Shown here: one piece after another, positions 43,348-51,707 of the stretch
Numbering within the stretch: the first letter of the stretch is position 1
Layout: every line of letters begins with the position of its first letter
Assembly: GCF_032999765.1 (NCBI RefSeq)
Contig: NZ_CP136051.1
Span: 2,642,417-2,706,416, forward strand
Origin: Imperialibacter roseus
GTDB lineage: Bacteria; Bacteroidota; Bacteroidia; Cytophagales; Cyclobacteriaceae
Direction: 5' to 3'
Length of the DNA stretch: 64,000 bases
Notes under the pieces: generated by a model
Seen by the model: the letters and a program-made list of their open reading frames with translations, nothing else
Told to the model about the DNA's origin: nothing
The model's database searches: none
Position numbers and translations under genes: made by a program

Positions 43348-44865
43348 ATGAAAAATATAACTAAACTATCTCTGTTAATATTTTCGTTCGTTTTCATCAT
43401 GTCATGCGACAATGAGTTTGATGAAATGAATAAAAGCAAGACGGGGGCCACCTCAATCGACCCCGTGTTCATTCTCAACAGGGCAGCAATCAATTCGTCC
43501 TTTCCTGCGTCCACACTTATTTTCGAAATGGGCATTGTACAGCAGATCATTTCGCCCAACTCAGGTGTGCTTACCGGTGCTAACTATAACCAGGACAATC
43601 GGGCCTCAACGCAGGTAAACTGGCAAACCTACTACCGCAACGTCATCAGAGACACCAAAGACATCATCAGTCAAACAACAGATGACCCAGCTAGAGCCAA
43701 CCTGCTAAATATGGCAAGGATTCTACAGGCCCATGCGTTTATGGTGCTTACCGATAGCTATGGAGACATACCCTATACAGATGGTGGCGATGGCTACAAC
43801 ACGCAGATTTTCTTTCCTGCCTATGATACCCAGGAGTCTATTTATCCTAAACTCATTCAGGAACTAAGCGAGGCTTCGGCTGCCTTAAGCGCCAGTGGAA
43901 AAGTGGAAACGGCCGATGTTTTATATGGTGGCGATGTGGCAAAGTGGAAAAAGTTTGGCTACTCGCTGATGTTAAGGGCCGGAATGAGGCTCAGTGAGGC
44001 CAATGCAAGCCTTGCGCAAAGCACAGTGGCAGCTGCCTTCAATGGCGGCCCTATCCTCGACAATGCGGACAATGTTTACGTGCGACACGACGCCAATTAC
44101 TCCAACCCGCTCGGAGCCACACTCAACTCTACTGAGGCGGCAAATATCTACCTGGCAAAGCCTTTCGTTGATGTTTTGCAGGCAACCAACGACCCCAGAC
44201 TGTCTGCCATCGCCATTCGTTATGTAGGCGCTACTTCCGGGCCCACCCAGGTTGTTGAAGTTGGTTCTTATGAGGCTGACGATCAGATCGGTATGCCAAT
44301 GGGCCACGACAACGGAACGGTAGCCGCCGCCGCAGAAGCAGATGGGCTGGCAAGTTTCTATGATTATAGCCAGGTGGATCGTCGTCGAATGACGAGCCGT
44401 GCCGCACCAGCCTTTTTTGTAACCGCAGCTCAAACCAATTTGCTGTTGGCTGAAGCAAGGTTCAGAGGGTGGATCACCACTGGCAGTGCAGCGCAGTACT
44501 TTTCTGATGGCATTGCCGCCCATATGGATCAGCTGGCAACGTTCGACGCAGCTTCGGCGGTAGCGGCTACAGACAGAGATGACTACATTGCAGCAAACCC
44601 ACTTGAGGCAGGAACCGAACTGGAACAAATCAATGTCCAGTACTGGATAGCATCGTTTTTGAACGGACCAGAGGCATTCGCTAATTTCAGAAGAAGCGGC
44701 TTCCCAGTTCTGGAAGTAAACCCTTATCCAGGCAAAGAAGTTGACTTTATCAACAGACTGACCTATCCAAACTCGGAAATATCAGTTAATACCGAGAATG
44801 TAAATGCGGCCATTGCAACGCAGGGGCCTGACGACCTCGCCACCAAGGTGTGGTGGCATAAGTAA
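43348..44865 (+). CDS. SusD-like outer-membrane lipoprotein (SusD_2 type)
   Basis: A 505-residue lipoprotein with signal LLIFSFVFIMSC and Cys at residue 20, then an acidic DNEFDEMN tail. It belongs to the second SusD group: RILQAHAFMVLTDSYGDIPYTDGG (TPR-like core), GGDVAKWKKFGYSLMLRAGMRLSE, LLLAEARFRGW, and the end block GPEAFANFRRSGFPVL, with many Asn/Pro-containing loops. It starts 11 bp after SusC. A strong hairpin follows its stop, so most transcripts probably end or are processed there before the enolase-like gene. Confidence 0.92.
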   Translation: MKNITKLSLLIFSFVFIMSCDNEFDEMNKSKTGATSIDPVFILNRAAINSSFPASTLIFEMGIVQQIISPNSGVLTGANYNQDNRASTQVNWQTYYRNVIRDTKDIISQTTDDPARANLLNMARILQAHAFMVLTDSYGDIPYTDGGDGYNTQIFFPAYDTQESIYPKLIQELSEASAALSASGKVETADVLYGGDVAKWKKFGYSLMLRAGMRLSEANASLAQSTVAAAFNGGPILDNADNVYVRHDANYSNPLGATLNSTEAANIYLAKPFVDVLQATNDPRLSAIAIRYVGATSGPTQVVEVGSYEADDQIGMPMGHDNGTVAAAAEADGLASFYDYSQVDRRRMTSRAAPAFFVTAAQTNLLLAEARFRGWITTGSAAQYFSDGIAAHMDQLATFDAASAVAATDRDDYIAANPLEAGTELEQINVQYWIASFLNGPEAFANFRRSGFPVLEVNPYPGKEVDFINRLTYPNSEISVNTENVNAAIATQGPDDLATKVWWHK

Positions 44866-44872
44866 AAAAGGA

Positions 44873-44913
44873 GATCCTGTAAGAGGCACTGGTTTATCGC
44901 CTCTTACAGGATC
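44873..44913 (+). terminator. Perfect 15-bp hairpin after the second susD gene
   Basis: Arms 44873-44887 and 44899-44913 pair perfectly (GATCCTGTAAGAGGC on the left) around an 11-base loop, eight bases after the susD stop. There is no T-run directly after it, so it may be a processing or stabilising element that sets the ratio of SusCD to the downstream enzyme. The other ~200 bp up to the enolase-like gene show no gene. Confidence 0.6.
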
Positions 44914-45114
44914 ACTTACCTTACTCGTACTGTCCTATCTCACAGGCAAGCAAGAGCTTTCAGTCATCAAACTGATGACGAGCGATGCCTTATTCAACAC
45001 CGTCCCCACAGCCTTAAGGAGCTATCCTGGCCAACCATACTTCTCGATATCTCGGGACAGCACTATCCATCCTATCCATCAGCTCAATTGATCACCCTTA
45101 AAAAAAGAAATCCA

Positions 45115-46599
45115 ATGAAAAATGTATTGCAGGAAATCATCCAAAAGAATAAGCAGCGGGAGAGAGAAGCTGCACTTGTACGCCAGGCTGAAATTGATAA
45201 CGCAGAAACTCCCGACAACCGTCGCAGCTTTTTAAAGAAAACTGCTCTGGGAGGTTTGTCGCTCGCCGGTTTGATGAGTTTGTCCTTTGAGGACAGCATG
45301 GCACAAACCACTTCAAAAGTTCAGAAGGCGTCTGCTCCTTCTGATCTCAAAATTACCGACATGCGCTATTGCCTTACCGGCGTTATGGGAGGCACTGCCA
45401 TCATCCGCATCGACACCAATCAGGGCATTTACGGTCTCGGAGAAGTGCGAGATGCGGCAGATCCCCGCTACGCTTTGATGCTCAAAAGCAGGATACTGGG
45501 AGAGAACCCGTGCAACGTAGAACGGGTATTTAAGATGATCAGGCAATTTGGAGGACAGGGACGTCAGGCAGGCGGTGTGTGTGCCGTCGAGATGGCTCTT
45601 TGGGATTTGTGTGGCAAAGCCTACAATGTTCCGGCCTGGCAGCTGCTTGGCGGCAGGTATCGGGATACTGTTCGTATATATGCAGACACTCCCGAATCTC
45701 CTGATCTTGAAGTTTTTAAGGAAAAAGTAAAGTACCGCACCGTTGAACAGGGCTATACCTGGCTAAAAATGGACGTTTCCATTAATGTGCTTAGAGACAT
45801 TCCGGGAACATTGGTCAATCAGGCGTTTTGGAGGTCGAACGGTTCTCAATTTTCAGGCGATTTTATGTCGTACGCAAATGCCAGACACCCATTTACCGGC
45901 ATCCAGGTGACGGAAAAGGGATTTGAAATTCTGGCCCAACGGGTGGCAGATGTTCGTGCCGTGGTGGGAGACGAAATTCCCATGTCTACCGATCACTACG
46001 GCCATTTCGACCTCAACAATATGATTCGGCTGGGCAAATCGCTGGAAAAATACCGCCTGGCCTGGCTTGAAGACATGGTGCCCTGGCAATATACTGAGCA
46101 GCACAAAACAATTACCGATGCATTGGAAACACCAACTACTACAGGTGAAGACATCTATCTGCTGGAAAATTGCAAGCCACTTATCGACGTCCATGCCGTG
46201 GACATCATCCACCCCGACCTAGCCTCTTCAGGCGGCCTGCTGGAGACGAAACGTATTGGTGATTATGCTGAAGAAAAAGCCATCGCCACGGCCATGCATC
46301 AGGCCGGTACACCAGTTTCTTTTATGGCAAATGTACATTGCGCTGCCGCCACCCAAAACTTCCTGGCATTGGAGCACCATTCTGTCGATCTGCCATGGTG
46401 GGAAAGTATGGTAAAAACGACGGACGGACGAAAGCTGATTGACAAAGGCTTTGCCCCTGTGCCGCTCAGCGCACCCGGACTGGGGATTGAACTGGTGGAT
46501 GATGTGGTAAAACAGCACCTTGATGCCCGTGACACGTCTTACTTTGCTCCCACCAGGGAATGGGATGCAAAGCGTTCCCACGACAGGACATGGAGCTAA
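45115..46599 (+). CDS. Mandelate racemase/enolase superfamily protein with Tat signal
   Basis: A 494-residue enzyme. A twin-arginine signal sits unusually deep (about residues 35-60, NRRSFLKKTALGGLSLAGLM) behind a charged N-terminus, so it is probably exported folded. The enolase-type N-terminal domain follows (GIYGLGEVRDA), then the barrel: TWLKMDVS (catalytic Lys of strand 2), STDHYGHFD and AWLEDMVP (metal Asp and Glu), TGEDIY (third metal Glu), HPDLASSGG and AMHQAGTPV (His of the acid-sugar dehydratase group). Family members abstract the alpha-proton of carboxylates; this set fits acid-sugar dehydratases, but the substrate is open. ATG 45115 is chosen over TTG 45088. It lies behind SusCD and may process the imported or surface-released compound. 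Confidence 0.85.
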   Translation: MKNVLQEIIQKNKQREREAALVRQAEIDNAETPDNRRSFLKKTALGGLSLAGLMSLSFEDSMAQTTSKVQKASAPSDLKITDMRYCLTGVMGGTAIIRIDTNQGIYGLGEVRDAADPRYALMLKSRILGENPCNVERVFKMIRQFGGQGRQAGGVCAVEMALWDLCGKAYNVPAWQLLGGRYRDTVRIYADTPESPDLEVFKEKVKYRTVEQGYTWLKMDVSINVLRDIPGTLVNQAFWRSNGSQFSGDFMSYANARHPFTGIQVTEKGFEILAQRVADVRAVVGDEIPMSTDHYGHFDLNNMIRLGKSLEKYRLAWLEDMVPWQYTEQHKTITDALETPTTTGEDIYLLENCKPLIDVHAVDIIHPDLASSGGLLETKRIGDYAEEKAIATAMHQAGTPVSFMANVHCAAATQNFLALEHHSVDLPWWESMVKTTDGRKLIDKGFAPVPLSAPGLGIELVDDVVKQHLDARDTSYFAPTREWDAKRSHDRTWS

Positions 46600-46643
46600 A
46601 AATGAGGTAAAGAAATAGTTGTTCAGCCAAGAACATTTGGGCA

Positions 46644-46674
46644 AAAAACTGCACAGCGATCCTGTGCAGTTTTT
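46644..46674. terminator. Bidirectional rho-independent terminator
   Basis: A 13-bp perfect stem AAAAACTGCACAG/CTGTGCAGTTTTT with a five-base loop lies between the enolase-like gene and the convergent thioredoxin gene. Flanking A- and T-runs make it work in both directions. Confidence 0.85.
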
Positions 46675-46701
46675 CTTTATAAAGGGCCATTCGAAAGGAG
46701 C

Positions 46702-47061
46702 CTACACCGAGGCCAACAACTCTTTTTCGATGACCTCTTTCAACGTATGCTTGGGTAAAGCACCAGCCTGCATCATAGGCTGTTTTGTCATGGGTATAAA
46801 GAGCATGCTGGGAATGCTTCGTATTTGGAAAACAGCCGCCAGCTCCTGCTCTACCTCCGTATCAACTTTGTAAATGGTCACTTCAGGGTGCTCATTAGAA
46901 AGTTCTTCAAGCACCGGTGCTACCATTTTGCAGGGCCCGCACCAATCGGCGTAGAAGTCGATAATAGCGGGCTTTTCACCCTTGAATTTCCACTCTTTTT
47001 CGGTGGTATAGTCGAAAACATCGTCTTTGAATTGTTGTGTAGTCAATTTGACAGTTGCCAT
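46702..47061 (-). CDS. trxA: Thioredoxin
   Basis: A 119-residue thioredoxin with active site ADWCGPCKMVAPVLEEL (about residues 34-50), the conserved Asp in IIDFYADW, cis-Pro in RSIPSMLFI, and a C-terminal helix HTLKEVIEKELL. No signal peptide; cytoplasmic. It has an N-terminal extension of about ten residues compared with E. coli Trx1. A CRP-like palindrome lies about 52-67 bp upstream of the start. Confidence 0.94.
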   Translation of the reverse strand: MATVKLTTQQFKDDVFDYTTEKEWKFKGEKPAIIDFYADWCGPCKMVAPVLEELSNEHPEVTIYKVDTEVEQELAAVFQIRSIPSMLFIPMTKQPMMQAGALPKHTLKEVIEKELLASV

Positions 47062-47112
47062 CGTCGCTTGTTTTAATTTTCTACAAAAGTACTAGTTCTT
47101 CTAAAGGAATTT

Positions 47113-47128
47113 TGTGACACATGTCACG
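47113..47128. promoter_or_regulatory. CRP-like palindrome upstream of thioredoxin gene
   Basis: TGTGA-CACATG-TCACG differs by one base from the TGTGA-N6-TCACA consensus of CRP-type regulators; the inner GTGACA/TGTCAC pair is perfect. It lies 52-67 bp upstream of the trxA start on the minus strand, a usual position for activator sites. Which protein would bind here is unknown. Confidence 0.4.
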
Positions 47129-47260
47129 TAAGCCGAGGAAGCAGAGTCAACATCATAAAACCTGTTTCCGTTCAGTAGGGCCGATTCGCCACTCTCTTAT
47201 TTTTCCCTCTCTAAATATCAGGCAAAGACGCCAAGTCGCAAAGAAAAACCGCTGTCCGAT

Positions 47261-47780
47261 ATCTTCACCGATCTGGCAGGCACTTTCCTGCTGAAACCAA
47301 CTTTGCGGCCTTAATTAGCTACAAAGGCTCGAAGCATAGCACATAACAACTTTGCAGTTTGCTCCAGCAAACTTGCCCCTTTGCGTGATATATAATTCAA
47401 TTAAAACGAGCAACAAGATCTTCACCGGTCCGGCAGGCACTTTCCTGCTGAAACCAACTTTGCGGCCTTAATTAGCCACAAAGGCACAAAGGCTCGAAGC
47501 ATAGCACATAACGACTTTGCACTTTGCTCCAGCAAACTTGCGCCTTGCGTGATGTATAATTCAATAAAAAAGAACAACAAGATCTTCACCGGTCCGGCAG
47601 GCACTTTCCTGCTGAAACCAACTTTGCGGCCTTAATTAGCCACAAAGGCACTAAGGCTCGAAGCATAGCATATAACGATTTTGCGGTTTGCTCCAGCAAA
47701 CTTGCCCCTTTGCGTGATATATAATTCAATTAAAACGAGCAACAAGATCTTCACCGACTTGTCAGGCTTGCCAGCTTTGA
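47261..47780. repeat. Tandem ~160-bp intergenic repeat, three copies plus a partial fourth
   Basis: Copies at 47261-47417, 47418-47581 and 47582-47746 are more than 90 percent alike by eye. The fourth copy fades out after about 30 bases. Each unit begins ATCTTCACCG and holds two small hairpins (GCAGG-N6-CCTGC and GTTTGCT-CC-AGCAAAC) and the string CTTAATTAGC. The first copy lacks about nine bases that are themselves a CACAAAGGC-type duplication. The repeats fill the 5' regions of trxA (minus) and the ABC gene (plus). Minus-strand frames that run through the repeats show no protein features. Confidence 0.85.
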
Positions 47781-47814
47781 ATGCAATCCGGTCTTCCTGT
47801 CTTCGCTCTCCTTT

Positions 47815-47940
47815 CTGAACATCCGAACGTCTGAACATCCGAATGTCTTCTTTCTCCCAACTCCTCACTTCCGTCTCCTTCTCCCGACTCCTCTCTGAAC
47901 ATCCGAACGTCTGAATATCCGAATGTCTTCTTTCTCCCGT
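47815..47940. repeat. Second short direct repeat, pyrimidine-rich
   Basis: A ~43-bp unit starting CTGAACATCCGAACGTC occurs at about 47815-47857 and again at about 47897-47939. Each unit is itself two near-copies of GAACATCCGAA, and a CT-rich spacer separates the two. With the tandem repeat before it and the CAAAG-type short periodic string at 47220-47245, it completes the otherwise empty 993-bp gap 47062-48054. Confidence 0.7.
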
Positions 47941-48054
47941 CTTCCGTCTCCCCACTTCTTACTTTTTTTAAAAAACTCCCCTCCTTTTGCATTTCCAAAA
48001 AACCTTTTCTACCATTGTACCGTACTAGTGAAGTAATACAGTAAATCACATACA

Positions 48055-48885
48055 ATGATTGACATCAAGAAACTTAACTTTAACTATGGCAACAAGCGCC
48101 GACCGCTGTTTCGGGAGCTCGATTGCCAGATCAACGCAGGCAGCATTGTTGGCTTGCTGGGCAAGAACGGTGCCGGCAAAACCACGCTACTGAAGCTGAT
48201 GATCGGATTGCTGTTCCCCGACGGCGGCACGGTCAACGTGAACAATTACGAGCCTGGGAAACGACAACCGGCCTTTCTTGAGGACATGTTTTTCGTATCG
48301 GAAGAGTTTTATCTCCCAGGAATCTCTATTGCCAATTTCATCAAAGCCAATGCGGATTTCTATCCCAGGTTTGATGGCGCACTGCTCCAAAGGCTGCTGA
48401 AAGACTTTGAGCTACCTGAAACCGAAAGCTTACAGAAGCTCTCCTACGGCCAAAAGAAGAAGTTTCTGATCTGCTTCGCACTTTCTACTAAGTGCCGCCT
48501 ACTGGTGCTGGACGAACCTACCAACGGACTGGACATTCCTTCGAAATCGATTTTTCGCAGGATACTGGCGGGAGCTTTGGATGAAGACCAGCTCGTTATT
48601 ATTTCCACGCACCAGGTAAAAGACGTGGAAAACCTGATTGACCGCATCATCATGCTCGACAGCGGCCAGTTTATCATGCAGAAAGACCTTTTCGATATTT
48701 CTTCCAGGCTTCACTTTTCCACCAGCTCGACAGCTGAAGGAGATGACATACTTTACAGCGAAATGGTGCCAGGTGGCTACAAAGTGATTACTTCTCAAGC
48801 AAATGGCAGCTCGTCTGTAGACATCGAATTATTGTTTAACGCCATTTTGAATGGCAATGAAAAATTGAAAAGCTATGTCCAGTAA
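48055..48885 (+). CDS. ABC transporter ATP-binding protein
   Basis: A 276-residue ATPase. Walker A is LLGKNGAGKTTLLK (about 35-48), the signature LSYGQKKKFLICFAL (a YGQ variant of LSGGQ), Walker B LLVLDEPTNGLD and the switch His in ISTHQVKDVE. The last ~70 residues are a non-conserved tail that ends KSYVQ. It overlaps the permease gene by 11 bp. This belongs to the YtrB/CcmA-like group that is often paired with a GntR regulator of the YtrA type, as here. Confidence 0.92.
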   Translation: MIDIKKLNFNYGNKRRPLFRELDCQINAGSIVGLLGKNGAGKTTLLKLMIGLLFPDGGTVNVNNYEPGKRQPAFLEDMFFVSEEFYLPGISIANFIKANADFYPRFDGALLQRLLKDFELPETESLQKLSYGQKKKFLICFALSTKCRLLVLDEPTNGLDIPSKSIFRRILAGALDEDQLVIISTHQVKDVENLIDRIIMLDSGQFIMQKDLFDISSRLHFSTSSTAEGDDILYSEMVPGGYKVITSQANGSSSVDIELLFNAILNGNEKLKSYVQ

Positions 48886-49672
48886 TATATTTAACAGCCG
48901 TCGTTTCCTGCTACTGTGCAGGCAGCACTTTGTTCATAACAACAAACTGCTGGGCTTTTCCGCAGGGGCTTATGTAGGTGTGGTGTTTATCCTGCTATCA
49001 TTCGTGCAGGCTACTGAGAATTTTCTACCTCATGACCTGGACAATTTCAGGGGATTCCTTATTGGGTTTGTAATTGTGTTTGGACTACTCTATGTAGGGT
49101 ATTCATTTCCTGCCTTTCGTTCGAAAGAAAGCACGATGAACTACCTGCTAGTGCCCGCATCGCTGATAGAAAAATTCGTATTCGAATTGGTCACCAGAAT
49201 TGGGCTCATGTTATTAGCGCTGCCATTGTTGTTTTGGATCACTTTTAACCTGCAGGGATATTTCTTCACCCTGTTCACTGAATTTTCATTCGACCCTATC
49301 GGCATTCAACAACTGGTTACAGTGGAAATGCCAAATGGGATTGATTCCGTCGGTTGGTTCATTGTAATGATCACCGGTCTGGCGCTGCTGCTGTTTGTCG
49401 TCCCATTCACTGGTGCTGCCATATTTTCAAAGCAGCCATTGGTCAAAACACTCTTTTCGGTGGCTGTCATAGTCATTTTCTATTCAACGGTCATTTATCT
49501 GGTGGCAGAACCGTTGGGTCTCAATCAATATCACCGTGATCCCGAAGAAGGGATGTGGCTTTTGCCTACGAACGAGCATACTGCATTCCGCTTTTTCGGC
49601 GTGGTGGTGATCATTGCCAATGCGGTCATGCTATTTGTGGCCTACAGGAAACTTAAAGAAAGGGAGGTGTAG
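48875..49672 (+). CDS. ABC transporter permease-like membrane protein
   Basis: A 265-residue protein with six probable membrane helices (for example FSAGAYVGVVFILLSFV, LIGFVIVFGLLYVGYSF, MLLALPLLFWITF, FIVMITGLALLLFVVPF, ILVAV-type segments near LFSVAVIVIFYSTVIYL and VVVIIANAVMLFVAY). The arrangement FPAFRSKESTMNYLLVPAS after helix two is typical of Bacteroidota ABC-2-like permeases co-encoded with a small GntR factor. It forms the membrane partner of the preceding ATPase. The cargo is unknown. Confidence 0.8.
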   Translation: MSSNIFNSRRFLLLCRQHFVHNNKLLGFSAGAYVGVVFILLSFVQATENFLPHDLDNFRGFLIGFVIVFGLLYVGYSFPAFRSKESTMNYLLVPASLIEKFVFELVTRIGLMLLALPLLFWITFNLQGYFFTLFTEFSFDPIGIQQLVTVEMPNGIDSVGWFIVMITGLALLLFVVPFTGAAIFSKQPLVKTLFSVAVIVIFYSTVIYLVAEPLGLNQYHRDPEEGMWLLPTNEHTAFRFFGVVVIIANAVMLFVAYRKLKEREV

Positions 49673-49673
49673 T

Positions 49674-50030
49674 ATGGAATTTCAAAACGGTAAAAGCATT
49701 TTTCTGCAGATCGCAGACACCATCACCGACAAGGTGGTGAGTGGTGAGTTTCCGGCTGGGGAGAAAATTCCCTCCGTGCGGGAACTGGCAGCAGAAATGG
49801 GCGTCAATCCCAATACGATCATGAGAACTTATAGTGAATTACAAGCCATGGACATCATCGAAAACCAAAGAGGTATCGGGTACTTTGTGAACAAAGACGC
49901 TCAAAAGATTATTCTCGAAAGCAAGAAGCAGGAGTTCTTCAGCAAGGTGCTCCCCGACTTCCTGCGCCATGCGGCCATGCTTGGCATTACGTCAAGCGAA
50001 TTGAAAAAACATATTGAAACTTTAAAATGA
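49674..50030 (+). CDS. GntR family regulator, YtrA subfamily
   Basis: A 118-residue regulator starting at ATG 49674, two bases after the permease stop; the longer frame from 49614 overlaps that gene and is not needed. The winged helix is clear: FLQIADTITDKVVSGEFPAGEKIPSVRELAAEMGVNPNTIMRTYSEL, followed by GIGYFVNKDA. The short C-terminal dimer helix is the YtrA hallmark; these factors usually repress the ABC operon in which they sit. Stop and next start overlap by 4 bp. Confidence 0.92.
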   Translation: MEFQNGKSIFLQIADTITDKVVSGEFPAGEKIPSVRELAAEMGVNPNTIMRTYSELQAMDIIENQRGIGYFVNKDAQKIILESKKQEFFSKVLPDFLRHAAMLGITSSELKKHIETLK

Positions 50031-50722
50031 CCACCATGAAGCTCAGCAATAAGATACTTATCGGGTTCTTCGGATTCATCCTTATTTATATGATGGCAGC
50101 ATTCGCCGAAATTCGTTTTCTGGGATACAAAAGGGATTTGAGTGGTACAGAAGTGCAAGTTGAAAAAGCACCCCTTGGCAACGTCGGGTACATTGTGCTG
50201 TCAGACTCGGAACACAGGGTAACCATAAGCTCGTCAAACGAACCTCATATAGAAGTAAAAAGCATTGATGGTAGTTTTCTATCGAATCTCAACTACGAGA
50301 TGGTTGGAGATACTTTGAACCTCAAAATCAACGAAATTACCAGCAGCAAGCCGGTTCAGGTGACCGTCTTTGTTTCCCAAAACACATTCAGAGGACTGCA
50401 AGCCACCAGGGCATCGGCCAGCCTGACAAACTTGAGTCAGCAGGCACTGTCCATTACGCAGTCTGGCGGCAGCATCAGAATGGATGGAGATGTCAATGTA
50501 ACGAACCTTAGCATAGCAGCGTCAGACAATGCGAACCTGGACGCAAGTGGGTTGAGTGTGAACTCGCTATCTGTGAAAATCGACCATTCGAAAGTAATGA
50601 TCTGGTCACCGGTTGTGCAGCTTCGTGGCAGCATACTTAACGATTCTTTTTTGAGGATCGACGGGGTCGACGACATACAATTCACTAAAGACAAAAGCAG
50701 CAAAATCCAGATCCAGGATTAA
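50027..50722 (+). CDS. Membrane-anchored GIN/DUF2807-like beta-solenoid protein
   Basis: A 231-residue protein with an N-terminal membrane segment (ILIGFFGFILIYMMAAFA, about 9-26) and a repetitive beta-strand body rich in Ser, Asn and Asp (SASLTNLSQQALSITQSGGSIRMDG). This resembles the putative auto-transporter adhesin head-like (DUF2807/GIN) domain that is common in Bacteroidota next to GntR-ABC genes. It starts in the stop of the GntR gene (ATGA), so it belongs to the same transcript. A 94-bp gap separates it from the next ABC gene. Function unknown. Confidence 0.7.
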   Translation: MTTMKLSNKILIGFFGFILIYMMAAFAEIRFLGYKRDLSGTEVQVEKAPLGNVGYIVLSDSEHRVTISSSNEPHIEVKSIDGSFLSNLNYEMVGDTLNLKINEITSSKPVQVTVFVSQNTFRGLQATRASASLTNLSQQALSITQSGGSIRMDGDVNVTNLSIAASDNANLDASGLSVNSLSVKIDHSKVMIWSPVVQLRGSILNDSFLRIDGVDDIQFTKDKSSKIQIQD

Positions 50723-50816
50723 GGACTGACTGTGTGTCACAATTTGAATTCGTATTTCAAACAAGCTTGTAATCCCGGCGGGAAAACAAGCACCTATTGT
50801 AAGTGAACTGTAGCTG

Positions 50817-51707
50817 ATGAACATTGAAATAAGAGGGCTCTCAAAAATCTATCCCAACGGACATGCGGCCATACGCAACGTCGACCTCGACATCGGCACC
50901 GGCATGTTTGGCCTACTGGGGCCCAACGGCGCCGGCAAATCCAGCTTCATGCGCACGCTGGTGACTTTGCAAAGTGCTACGTCGGGTTCTATTCTCATTG
51001 AAGGCTTGGACATCAACGAGCACCGCCAAAAGATCAGGGCCATGATTGGTTACCTCCCCCAGGATTTTACCTTTTTTTCCAAACTGAAGACCTGGGAATT
51101 TCTTGACTACGCTGCCCGATTGGCCACCAACTTGAAAAAGAAAGACCGGCTGATCAAAGTAGATCACCTGTTGGATCAGGTGGGTTTGCTCGACGTGAGG
51201 GAGCGCATGGCCAACAAGCTCTCTGGCGGTATGAAACGACGGTTGGGCATTGCACAGGCACTGATTGGCGACCCCAAACTGCTGGTGATTGACGAGCCCA
51301 CCACAGGCCTTGATCCGGAAGAGCGGATCCGCTTCAGGAATATCCTGTCCGATCTCAGCCAAAAAGACGTCACCATCATCCTTTCCACCCACATCGTGGG
51401 CGACATCAGCAGCACCTGCCACAACATGGCGATGCTCAACAAAGGAGAAGTAGCTTTCAAAGGCTCGCCGGAAGGCATGATTGATCAGGTGCGTGGCCAC
51501 GTGTGGCAGGTAACGCTTGGGGACGAAGAGTTTACCGAAATAAAAAACAAGTATTCGGTGGTGTCGACCATTCCGGTTGAAGGCCAGTGGGAGGCGCAAC
51601 TCATTGCCACTGACCAACCACATCCGAAAGCCGTCAATGTGAACCCCAACCTGGAACACGCCTACGTTTATTTTATGGAAAATCAACTGGGCGTTTCGCT
51701 GGTATGA
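50817..51707 (+). CDS. ABC transporter ATP-binding protein (ABC-2 type)
   Basis: A 296-residue ATPase: Walker A LLGPNGAGKSSFMR (about 33-46), Q-loop in GYLPQDFTFF, signature KLSGGMKRRLGIAQ, Walker B LLVIDEPTTGLDPEER and switch His LSTHIVGDI. The C-terminal ~80 residues are an extra domain that is common for ATPases paired with ABC-2 permeases. Its stop overlaps the start of the giant permease by 4 bp. Confidence 0.93.
   Translation: MNIEIRGLSKIYPNGHAAIRNVDLDIGTGMFGLLGPNGAGKSSFMRTLVTLQSATSGSILIEGLDINEHRQKIRAMIGYLPQDFTFFSKLKTWEFLDYAARLATNLKKKDRLIKVDHLLDQVGLLDVRERMANKLSGGMKRRLGIAQALIGDPKLLVIDEPTTGLDPEERIRFRNILSDLSQKDVTIILSTHIVGDISSTCHNMAMLNKGEVAFKGSPEGMIDQVRGHVWQVTLGDEEFTEIKNKYSVVSTIPVEGQWEAQLIATDQPHPKAVNVNPNLEHAYVYFMENQLGVSLV

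Noticed and set aside
47261-47780. CRISPR array
   Set aside because: Units of about 160 bp follow each other directly without unique spacers, and no cas gene is near.
47632-48055. Minus-strand frames through the intergenic repeats
   Set aside because: They consist of translated tandem repeats with no recognised domain, and two different frames run through the same DNA.
50913-51686. 257-codon minus-strand frame
   Set aside because: Antisense to the second ABC ATPase, which has all ABC motifs.
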